This document shows, one piece after another, positions 14,001 to 26,000 of a DNA stretch of 64,000 bases; the first letter of the stretch is position 1; every line of letters begins with the position of its first letter. The notes beneath the pieces were generated by a model. That model was not told the DNA's origin, did not search any database, and saw only the letters and a program-made list of their open reading frames with translations. The stretch lies in assembly GCF_014839805.1 (NCBI RefSeq), contig NC_051124.1:3906001-3970000 (forward strand), in the 5' to 3' direction. Position numbers and translations under genes: made by a program. The stretch is from Manduca sexta (Eukaryota > Arthropoda > Insecta > Lepidoptera > Sphingidae).

Positions 14001-17000
14001 TATTAAAAATATTATATCTGAACAAATTCAGGAAGTGAGAAGAATACAAGAGCCCAAAGTGATTCCTCTGAGTGGCATGAAAGATCATGCAGGATTACTG
14101 CCAGTATGTTTCATTTAGTGTGCCACAGTAAAACATATGAGTACCAAAAATATATGTAATCGATATGATTTTGGCCCCCAAAGCTGTGCAGACTATGTTA
14201 GTTGTGCATAGTAAAATCCAAGAAACTATTTCCATTGCCAAATATGATAGAGATTATGGACTAAAAATAAAAAAAAGTGGATTCATTATATCATTTGAAT
14301 ATCCTTTTCTGGCTGTTTCTCCAGACGGTATATTGGGTAAAGATACTATTGTTGAGGTTAAGTGTCCATATGCTGCTAGATATTATAAAATAACCTCTGT
14401 GACTGTGCCTTACTTAAAAATACTTAATGGAGAATTACATTTAAAAAGCAGCATCCATATTATGCCCAAATCCAAGGCCAACTTTATTGTTCGGGACCTA
14501 ATATTGCAATTTTATTGTTTACACATTTGAGGATATGAAAATAATATTCATTAATAGAGATGACTCATTTATTAATGGCATGTTGACAAATTTGTTAAAC
14601 TTTTATGTACATAATTTAGAACCAGAAATGTAAATAAGTATGTGTATAAGAACTATTTACAATTAATAAATAAATTGAAATAATTACATCTTTTTATCTA
14701 ATATCTTTCACAATATAGTAATAGTATAATTCCTGAAATTGTAGATGTTTAGCACATAAAACATAAAAAAAGATTTTGCTCACTATTGGGATATAGTTAT
14801 GGTCTAATTCATTTTGTTTGTCTTTGTTAATCCTATTATTCTTTCTATATGAACTCCTTTGTTTGCAAGCTCCCTATCTTTTATTACATTAAGACCAGGC
14901 AACTGAAATTTTTCTTTTAAGAAACTGGGAATCCTAATGGTCACATTTTTGTCTGATGAAATATATATTGTATCATAAATCCTCTGTCAGTCAGTATACT
15001 ACTACCACTTTCACATTTTGCTAAAAGGTCACTTTGTTCCACTGCCTACTGATCACTTATCAATCCTGCAAATGCTTGGGAACAATATAACAGCAAGCTA
15101 CCAGGTATTGCACCAACTAATAAATTAGAATTAGAATCACTGCTAAGAATAATCACATTGCTGCCATAATATTTTATTTTGTGAACCACTGGACTAAGAG
15201 CTGAGTAGACTAAATTAAATTTTTATATGATTCAAAACCTGTGTAAAACTTAATAGTGGCATTATCATCTTTATATCTATTCATAAACCCATATTTGTGT
15301 TCTTGATCAACTTGAGTGCCCTTAGATATAAATTCATGCATAATATATGTACATCCTACTGCACTGTTGTCTTCTGTTTTGACTGCTTCTTCATGATCAA
15401 CTTCCAGTAAATTGTCTCTGTCACTTATTAGGTTAACTTTGCTACTTGATGGTTGTGAATTATCTACATTTGTTACTCGACTGACTTCTTCGTTCAATAC
15501 GTTGTTGATGTGCCACAGCAGCTGGATTTTCTGGTTTTATCTTCGTTAAGAAGAACACAGATAGCACAGCTGTCTTTTTAAGAAATTTTGCAAGGAGCTC
15601 ATAACCTGAAATCATAAAAACAAAAATAATTAGCACGAAGTAATTAAAATTAATGGAAATAGGTAAATCACATAGAAATTCTATAGTGACTCACCTGTAT
15701 AATTGATTTTCCCGTAATAATCTTTTTCTGTAAAATGCGCAACACACAATCGTGCTGTGCTACTAGCTTCGAAGTTTTTATACGTAACGCAGATTCCCAT
15801 TGCTTTCTACGTTTACTTTCCTTTGGAAATAAATGTATTCCTCTGTTTTACAATTTAACGCACAGCAATGAGGCATTTGGAACAAAAGTATATTATATTC
15901 CTAAACACTCAGTGATACGTCATACGATTTGACGTTTGTTTTGTCAAGCCAAGGTACAGTGCGCCCTCTGTCGTGATAAAAGTTAGTGATTCTCCTCATT
16001 TCTATTTTCTATTTTTCCCATTACAAAATTATTTAAAAGGCATATCATATTTGATGTGTTTTAAATGATTCATGTATATTCTACTACGATATATCCAATT
16101 TGAAAAGAATAAATAACGCCATCTCACGGTTATTTTGCTGCGACAGCGTTAATCATTTATATATAGTTCTCATTTGTGCCGGTATACTCAGTCAGCCGTC
16201 ACTCACACTAACAATACGTACTTGTCAAATTTGATGAAATTTTAAAGGCCGAAATATCCATGATTATTAATTATTTTTACGTTTTTCTTTCAACTGCGAG
16301 AACTAATCACTAACTAGACGTGAATTTAAATTCTTTACTTGCCAATACTTGTTTAGTTACCCAGATTAAAGCCGAAACAAAATGTATGAAAATGGACCTT
16401 GAGGTATCGCCTTAAATATAATATTTACTTAAGCGGTTACCTGAATATCTTGACCTGGAGATCTAGTATAGGTTTGTTGATGAGCCACGGCACTTCCGAG
16501 TTGGTTAAGGCTGTCGAGCAGGGTACAGCGTTCCGGCGGCGCTTCGTCGAGCCGCTTCCACTGGTTGGAGACGTAGTAGGGCATGAATGAGCGGCGGCGG
16601 CGTGAGCAGGTCGCGCCGCGGCGCGGGCTGGTCCAGGGCGCGGGCGGCGCGGCGGCGGGCGCGAGCGCCGTGCGCAGGCGCAGCGCGCGGTGGCGGCGCC
16701 GGCGCACGCGCGCCACAGCACCGGGTGCGGCTTCAGCTCCTGCCGCACCGAGCGGCCCCACGGACGGTGCACCTTGTACACCGCCGGCAACTTCTTACTG
16801 CACACACGCACACACATTATAATATTGTATTACATACTTGAAAACATGAAATGGAAATAAACTTGTCAATCTAGCAGAATTTCTAGCAACAGTATCAAAA
16901 ATATGACTAAACTCACACTTTAGCTTTCGGTTTGAACATATTGACATCGATCTTCACATCGTTTATGATGATATTGTACAGAAACTTTCCGATATTCTGA

Positions 17001-20000
17001 CGCAGCTCTATCGGCCACGGCGACCTCGTAATCCTAGAGCAAAATAATAATCACGTGACGACGTTAAGGGTGATAACATGAGCAAACTAATAATACGATA
17101 ATCAAATCACATAATAGACTAGCTAACCAAGAAGTTCTATGCGTTAAAATCTGACCCTGTAATAATTATGTTAATAACTTTTGAGATGAAAAAATTGCCT
17201 ATGTTAATTTTAAGACTTACATCTACCTGTGTGTTTAATTTAATCAAAATTCATTCAACGGTTTGTATGTAATAGATACCAAACATCCTAGCATACAGAC
17301 AAGCCCATAATATATGATATAATGATGTGCCGCACCAGACTCGCCGTCGGCGTGCGGCGTGCGTGCAGCAGCGCGGCTCAGGCCTGGCGCGCGTTGAGCA
17401 CGGCGCCGCCCTCGCCGCGCGGGCGCCGGCGCAGGTACCACGAGCAGTACTGCTCGTAGATCGTGAACGTCTTGTCCAGCACGCCGTTGCGACGGTATTG
17501 CTCGATTTGATATCTGGGAAATAAATGAATACACGCCTTCATACGTAGTTTACAAAGGAGTACATAGTTTACCTATGCTTCGTCTTTATATCTGTCCTAA
17601 CATGAACCATCAACATAACATAAGGGCCTACGCTTGTTTGGCGGAGCACAGCGCGGAGTTTTTGTCAAACGATTATCGACATTGGCTTCATTGAAATAAT
17701 ATTCGAAATACATTAACACAACATTAAATTGCATTACATTGTTAATTGATTTTGAATATTATTTGAATGAAGACAATGTCGACAATAGTTTGTCACTAAA
17801 AACTCTGCTGCGTTCCGCAAAAATATGTTGCGTCCCATATCACAAAACCAATCTCAGACAACTCATTTGTTTCAGCAAAACAAAAAACACATACATTAGT
17901 TATTCAACATGATACCTAACAGCACCGCTAAGAAAATTAAAATGATAATCAACTATAGATTTTAAATAATGCAATCACACTTACTTTTGATAAACTTGCG
18001 TTCCTAAATCCCTCTGCAATAACTTCAAAGTCGGGCTGTACGTTTCGCTTCCGTCGACCAGTTTATTTATTTCCGACATTATTAACTCCACAAATTGATC
18101 CACCTAAAACAAATAAGTAAAGGTAGGTATGNNNNNNNNNNNNNNNNNNNNNNNNNNNNNNNNNNNNNNNNNNNNNNNNNNNNNNNNNNNNNNNNNNNNN
18201 NNNNNNNNNNNNNNNNNNNNNNNNNNNNNNNNNNNNNNNNNNNNNNNNNNNNNNNNNNNNNNNNNNNNNNNNNNNNNNNNNNNNNNNNNNNNNNNNNNNN
18301 NNNNNNNNNNNNNNNNNNNNNNNNNNNNNNNNNNNNNNNNNNNNNNNNNNNNNNNNNNNNNNNNNNNNNNNNNNNNNNNNNNNNNNNNNNNNNNNNNNNN
18401 NNNNNNNNNNNNNNNNNNNNNNNNNNNNNNNNNNNNNNNNNNNNNNNNNNNNNNNNNNNNNNNNNNNNNNNNNNNNNNNNNNNNNNNNNNNNNNNNNNNN
18501 NNNNNNNNNNNNNNNNNNNNNNNNNNNNNNNNNNNNNNNNNNNNNNNNNNNNNNNNNNNNNNNNNNNNNNNNNNNNNNNNNNNNNNNNNNNNNNNNNNNN
18601 NNNNNNNNNNNNNNNNNNNNNNNNNNNNNNNACAATAATTTATTGCACAGTAGTTCTTCAGTAACCTTGGTTTAAAAATATTTCATCCATAGTGTGGAAG
18701 CTTTGTATTAGCTAAAATCTGAAATGTGAGTAGTAATATAGTATATGTTTATCCACATTACATTATCAATTCAAGTTCAATGTTTAGTCGGCCAAGTAAA
18801 AGGTGAATTACAATATTGACATATAGCAAGTTATCATGATAATTAGCATAGCATAGTAGTAGTTCACCCACCAGGTATTAATGATTACAAATACAAAACA
18901 TTTATGTGAAGCATTAATTGTATCTGAACATTCCTTTTTTATTCTACTTCAATGTGTGGTGGGACCAGCAGTCTTTACCAAGAATGTTACACTAATAATT
19001 TAGTTGAGATTTTATGACACCAATCATATTTGAGGCATTCAAAATCCTATCACCCATAAATGGTAACAAAAACCTTGGAATCTCCGGCCTCATGATAATA
19101 CAACTAGCACTATGCCAAGGAGATAAAGGTCTATGGATATTGGATACAATAAATTACCTTGTGCACTGGTGTCAATTTTTTTATTTAGTTCCCTTGTTGT
19201 ACTTTTTCTTTCACATTAGCAAACACAGAAGAATCTCCATCTCTAATAAAATTTAAATAATGGAGACTATGCATTTCTTCACTCTTGAAATTTTAAATTT
19301 TAGATTCCATTGCCGTAAACGGCTCTGTAATTTTACAGCAACTAGGTCTGTTTAAATCTATTCTTTTCAATTCATAATATTGTCCTATTGTGAAACAGTA
19401 TTTATTTTTGAAACCAATAAATAGGCTTTTTTGTCATTGCTGATAATTCAAGCCTGGAAAGAAAATTGTCATGAGATAGTATGCTAATGTAAAGGCATGA
19501 GTAATCTAATAAATAATAATTCCTATATTGTGTATGGAACTTCCATTCCTAATGATGAATCTAAGTTGTGACCATATAACCTTTTTAACTAGCCCCTTAC
19601 ATATAAACAGTAATATATAGAGTAGCATCCAATATATACCTTTTACACTGGCAATAAATCTATCTTAGTCACCAGGTTTCTTTCTTCCGTAGTCAATTAT
19701 TTGTCCCATGTATTGTCGTTTTTCAATTGCAAGAAATATAATACCAGCCATATTTGGCGAGTCCACAAAGATTATCATATTAGCCACTCGCGTGTAATAT
19801 CTGCAAGCTGTTATGATTGCCCACATAAAGCATATTATGTTTGTGTTATCCCTTTCAGAACAATGGTGCCAAATTTCATCACACATGCTGCATTAAAATG
19901 TGGAAAGACTATGAAAACCCTTTTGTTTTCACTGGCATATTGAATTTGGAAACAATAACCCGAGTATGTTTTGGCACATTAAATGCCCACTGAAGTTCGT

Positions 20001-23000
20001 GCTTCGAGTCCACAATCAGTTATCCAATTACCAATTGCAGGTTGTTACTAGAAATCATTTCCACAGGTAGTAGATAGGCATCGGTATCCGGTTGGGATCA
20101 ATTGGTTAGTTCTGGTTCCAACGCAGCTTCAGTTGTGCTAGCACTGACGGTGCATGACGGAGCTTCATACAGATATTTTGGTATAGCACGTGTATACGTG
20201 TACATCAAAGGTGTACATACACCGAGACCACCATTATGTTGTCTTGTATCGAATCCTAAAGGCTGAACTAAACTCCTTGCAAATGTGATAACAAAATTAG
20301 CGTCGTCGATAAATTCAAACAAAACATGAAACAGAAAATCATAAGTATTGATGGACTAAACACAAATTCGACCTCACACCCACCACATAAGGTTGTTTTT
20401 AATCGCGAGTAACGTCATGTTTTTGTAAAGCCTGGAATGCAATGGCCGTCACAAGTCACGGAGGTGGTTGTAATGTACTGTTCTTATAATGAAAAAGCGG
20501 CTATTCAATTTGGCCGTATATAATACGACCGTCGAGTGAAATTTTATTTTATTTGATTTATTGTTGTAAAACAGACTTTGGTATGAGGTATTTGTATAAA
20601 AAAAAATATCTTCCTGAGTTACGCTACGGCGATTGGAATTTAAGTTTTTACAAATGAAATATTTATTTATAATAGATGATTACTGTATAAAATCGAAACA
20701 AACATAGACTAATATATAATACTGGAAGATACAAACACTGAAATGAAAAATACAATTAAATATATCGGTAATATGATTATATAAACTTCTGTCAACAGAA
20801 TTAATTGCTGATATGTTGTTAACTCCTGTCGTCCAATTATTCTTTATTTAATTGAAAGCTCCATAGATGTTATTTTTATTATGTATTGTTTATTTTTTTA
20901 TCTTTGAAATATTGTCTATTTACGTATTTTATCGCGGTGATATATATTATTATTTTCTCCCAATATAAGTACATATAGCATTAGGGAGAAAATAATAATA
21001 TAAATCACCACGATAAAATCCGTAAATAGTTTTATTTGAAAAGTTACTGTATAAAATACGATTTTAAAGCACCTATCCCGAGGGAGAAGTTAATAAATAG
21101 AAACAAAATCATAACTTTTATTGAAAAACTATATATTATATTCTTTTTATCGATCGTCACATTTACAAATTACATTATATTAAATACAGGTAAAATTCTC
21201 AGGCGATCTTATTTATAATTTTAAATCTAAAATTTTGCACAGGCAAAACCGCGTGCAATAGTAGTGACATTAACGTAATGTGATGAAACTTACTTTTACC
21301 TTAGACCCAACAGGGTATTGAGCTGGCAACGTCCCATAGGTTCACTTCACGACCTTGACGACGGTCAATAGGAAGAGCGGCAACGTCGGTTGTAATATGT
21401 CAAATCATAAATAAAGCTTCTATCAAATACTCATAACAATGGAAGTACACGAGTGTACTTTGTTTACCGTTGTTTACTTTTCTTGACGTAAGTGAAGACG
21501 CTATTTCAAGAAATTTGAAGTGCTAATTCATTAAAATATGTACGCTTTCATGACTGTGCCTCAACTTAAAGTTGAGGTTCGTAAAAGAAATGCGTCAATT
21601 GCCGGAAAAAAAGGCTAATTTGATAGAAAGGTAAATACTATAATATTTAGGTTATAATTCGCTTATATGCCTTATTTTCTTGTTCTCGGACCTCAGTTCT
21701 TGTTTTTGTTATAGATTGCAATCTAATGACCGGAATAAAAATTTTGGTGTTGACTGCGAGATCCAAGAGGAGATCGCATATCTGAGTCCAGCCACTGATA
21801 CTTTCAGAGACATAATTGCGGACACTTCTTTACCAATGATTACAAGACAAGCAATACAGGAATATTTTGAAAGTTATGTACCCATATGTAATGATTATAA
21901 TCTTAGGCAGTTGTTTACAAAGATGACAGTGTAAATTTTATGTATTTAAATTGGTATACCTACACTCATATATCATGATATCTTGATAACATTATATTAT
22001 ATTTTCTTACTACATTATTGTTTTTGCAGATATAATACTCAGCATAAAGGACAACTCCTGTACGAATTTCGACATCTTGTGACTGCCCGCTATTCCACAG
22101 ATGGCATTTATACCCACTATGCAGGGACAATGCAAAGGCAGCATGAAAAAAGTGGTATACTTTGTGGATATAACATTAAGTAAAGATGGAGTAATTGAAG
22201 AATGCCATTGCGATTGTGCTGCAGGCAGTGGTACTCAAGCATGTTGCAAACATGTCTCTGTATTGTTGGATGGTACACAAAAAAAATATTAAATTGCATC
22301 TGTCAAGTACTCAAAAATTAATGACATTCAATAGACCCAAGAAAGTATTTTATAATTCACCCATTGCAGCTCAAAATTTACCCAACATAACATACATAAC
22401 ATACATAACATCACGCATTTTATCCCCGAAGGGGTATGCAGAGGCGCAACTAGGGCACCCACTTTTCGCCAAGTATGTTCCGTCCCATGATGTGATAGGG
22501 GGCGAGCCCATATCGGGCACAAATTCCAGACTCCGGCTGATACTGAGCAGAAAAACCCAAATATCACTTTGCCCGACCCGGGATTCGAACCCAGGACCTC
22601 AGAGCGCTATTGTACCGNACATGCAATACAACTACGCCACCGAGGCAGGCAATTTACCCAACAAGAGATTGAAATCTTGTACTTATAACACACTAAAAGA
22701 TACTTACTGATATTATGGACAGTTATGCTGATTATGTGAAAATTTTAGTAATGGGATATGATGGAAGCTCAATACCTTTATTACAGACATGTGAACCCGC
22801 AAATCCACATGGCATTGAATGGGATCGTTACACCTATGTAGATAGGACTCCAATAGATATTTTACTAGAGAAGCTATTATTAAAAATATTATATCTGAAC
22901 AAATTCAGGAAGTGAGAAGAATACAAGAGCCCAAAGTGATTCCTCTGAGTGGCATGAAAGATCATGCAGGATTACTGCCAGTATGTTTCATTTAGTGTGC

Positions 23001-26000
23001 CACAGTAAAACATATGAGTACCAAAAATATATGTAATCGATATGATTTTGGCCCCAAAGCTGTGCAGACTATGTTAGTTGTGCATAGTAAAATCCAAGAA
23101 ACTATTTCCATTGCCAAATATGATAGAGATTATGGACTAAAAATAAAAAAAGTGGATTCATTATATCATTTGAATATCCTTTTCTGGCTGTTTCTCCAGA
23201 CGGTATATTGGGTAAAGATACTATTGTTGAGGTTAAGTGTCCATATGCTGCTAGATATTATAAAATAACCTCTGTGACTGTGCCTTACTTAAAAATACTT
23301 AATGGAGAATTACATTTAAAAAGCAGCATCCATATTATGCCCAAATCCAAGGCCAACTTTATTGTTCGGGGGACGCCCAATATTGCAATTTTATTGTTTA
23401 CACATTTGAGGATATGAAAATAATATTCATTAATAGAGATGACTCATTTATTAATGGCATGTTGACAAATTTGTTAAACTTTTATGTACATAATTTAGAA
23501 CCAGAAATGTAAATAAGTATGTGTATAAGAACTATTTACAATTATTAATAAATAAATTGAAATAATTACATCTTTTTATCTAATATCTTTCACAATATAG
23601 TAATAGTATAATTCCTGAAATTGTAGATGTTTAGCACATAAAACATAAAAAAAGATTTTGCTCACTATTGGGATATAGTTATGGTCTAATTCATTTTTAA
23701 ATTTTGTTTGTCTTTGTTAATCCTATTATTCTTTCTATATGAACTCCTTTGTTTGCAAGCTCCCTATCTTTTATTACATTAAGACCAGGCAACTGAAATT
23801 TTTCTTTTAAGAAATTGGGAATCCTAATGGTCACATTTTTGTCTGATGAAATATATATTGTATCATAAATCCTCTGTCAGTCAGTATACTACTACCACTT
23901 TCACATTTTGCTAAAAGGTCACTTTGTTCCACTGCCTACTGATCACTTATCAATCCTGCAAATGCTTGGGAACAATATAACAGCAAGCTACCAGGTATTG
24001 CACCAACTAATAAATTAGAATTAGAATCACTGCTAAGAATAATCACATTGCTGCCATAATATTTTATTTTGTGAACCACTGGACTAAGAGCTGAGTAGAC
24101 TAAATTAAATTTTTTATATGATTCAAAACCTGTGTAAAACTTAATAGTGGCATTATCATCTTTATATCTATTCATAAACCCATATTTGTGTTCTTGATCA
24201 ACTTGAGTGCCCTTAGATATAAATTCATGCATAATATATGTACATCCTACTGCACTGTTGTCTTCTGTTTTGACTGCTTCTTCATGATCAACTTCCAGTA
24301 AATTGTCTCTGTCACTTATTAGGTTAACTTTGCTACTTGATGGTTGTGAATTATCTACATTTGTTACTCGACTGACTTCTTCGTTCAATACGTTGTTGAT
24401 GTGCCACAGCAGCTGGATTTTCTGGTTTTATCTTCGTTAAGAAGAACACAGATAGCACAGCTGTCTTTTTAAGAAATTTTGCAAGGAGCTCATAACCTGA
24501 AATCATAAAAAACAAAAAATAATTAGCACGAAGTAATTAAAATTAATGGAAATAGGTAAATCACATAGAAATTCTATAGTGACTCACCTGTATAATTGAT
24601 TTTCCCGTAATAATCTTTTTCTGTAAAATGCGCAACACACAATCGTGCTGTGCTACTAGCTTCGAAGTTTTTATACGTAACGCAGATTCCCATTGCTTTC
24701 TACGTTTACTTTCCTTTGGAAATAAATGTATTCCTCTGTTTTACAATTTAACGCACTGCATTGAGGCATTTGGAACAAAAGTATATTATATTCATAAACA
24801 CTCAGTGATACGTCATACGATTTGACGTTTGTTTTGTCAAGCCAAGGTACAGTGCGCCCTCTGTCGTGATAAAAGTTAGTGATTCTCCTCATTTCTATTT
24901 TCTATTTTTCCCATTACAAAATTATTTAAAAGGCATATCATATTTGATGTGTTTTAAATGATTCATGTATATTCTACTACGATATATCCAATTTGAAAAG
25001 AATAAATAACGCCATCTCACGGTTATTTTGCTGCGACAGCGTTAATCATTTATATATAGTTCTCATTTGTGCCGGTATACTCAGTCAGCCGTCACTCACA
25101 CTAACAATACGTACTTGTCAAATTTGATGAAATTTTAAAGGCCGAAATATCCATGATTATTAATTATTTTTACGTTTTTCTTTCAACTGCGAGAACTAAT
25201 CACTAACTAGACGTGAATTTAAATTCTTTACTTGCCAATACTTGTTTAGTTACCCAGATTAAAGCCGAAACAAAATGTATGAAAATGGACCTTGAGGTAT
25301 CGCCTTAATATAATATTTACTTAAGCGGTTACCTGAATATCTTGACCTGGAGATCTAGTATAGGTTTGTTGATGAGCCACGGCACTTCTCCGAGTTGGTT
25401 AAGGCTGTCGAGTACAGGGTACAGCGTCTCCGGCGGCGCTTCGTCGAGCCGCTTCCACTGGTTGGAGACGTAGTAGGGCATGCGAATGAGCGGCGGCGGC
25501 GTGAGCAGGTACGCGCCGCGGCGCGGGCTGGTCCAGGGCGCGGGCGGCGCGGCGGCGGGCGCGAGCGCCGTGCGCAGGCGCAGCGCGCGGCGGGCGGCGC
25601 CGGCGCACGCGCGCCACAGCACCGGGTGCGGCTTCAGCTCCTGCCGCACCGAGCAGCCCCCACGGACGGTGCACCTTGTACACCGCCGGCAACTTCTTAC
25701 TGCACACACGCACACACATTATAATATTGTATTACATACTTGAAAACATGAAATGGAAATAAACTTGTCAATCTAGCAGAATTTCTAGCAACAGTATCAA
25801 AAATATGACTAAACTCACACTTTAGCTTTCGGTTTGAACATATTGACATCGATCTTCACATCGTTTATGATGATATTGTACAGAAACTTTCCGATATTCT
25901 GACGCAGCTCTATCGGCCACGGCGATTCCTCGTAATCCTAGAGCAAAATAATAATCACGTGACGACGTTAAAGGGTGATAACATGAGCAAACTAATAATA

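Larger units (their letters stand above)
9765..18131. repeat. Duplicated 8.4-kb segment, copy 1 (end of left contig)
   Basis: Colinear with 18632-27038 throughout, from acaataatttattgcacag to aaaggtaggtatg. Differences are mostly one- or two-base indels in homopolymers and GC runs, plus scattered substitutions. It stops exactly at the N gap. Confidence 0.95.

Noticed and set aside
14165..14530. YqaJ domain as a sign of phage or viral sequence
   Set aside because: It is spliced, sits beside a THAP-DDE transposase gene and carries a SINE; a eukaryotic transposon explains all of it.
16583..16841. GC-rich plus-strand frames rich in Arg/Ala
   Set aside because: Antisense of POLRMT exon 13.
18063..18664. 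Long open frames of about 170-190 codons on both strands
   Set aside because: They consist of the 500 N placeholders.
22195..22710. 171-codon plus-strand frame as an intact gene
   Set aside because: It is the out-of-frame continuation of the transposon gene through a SINE; the SINE part has no protein meaning.
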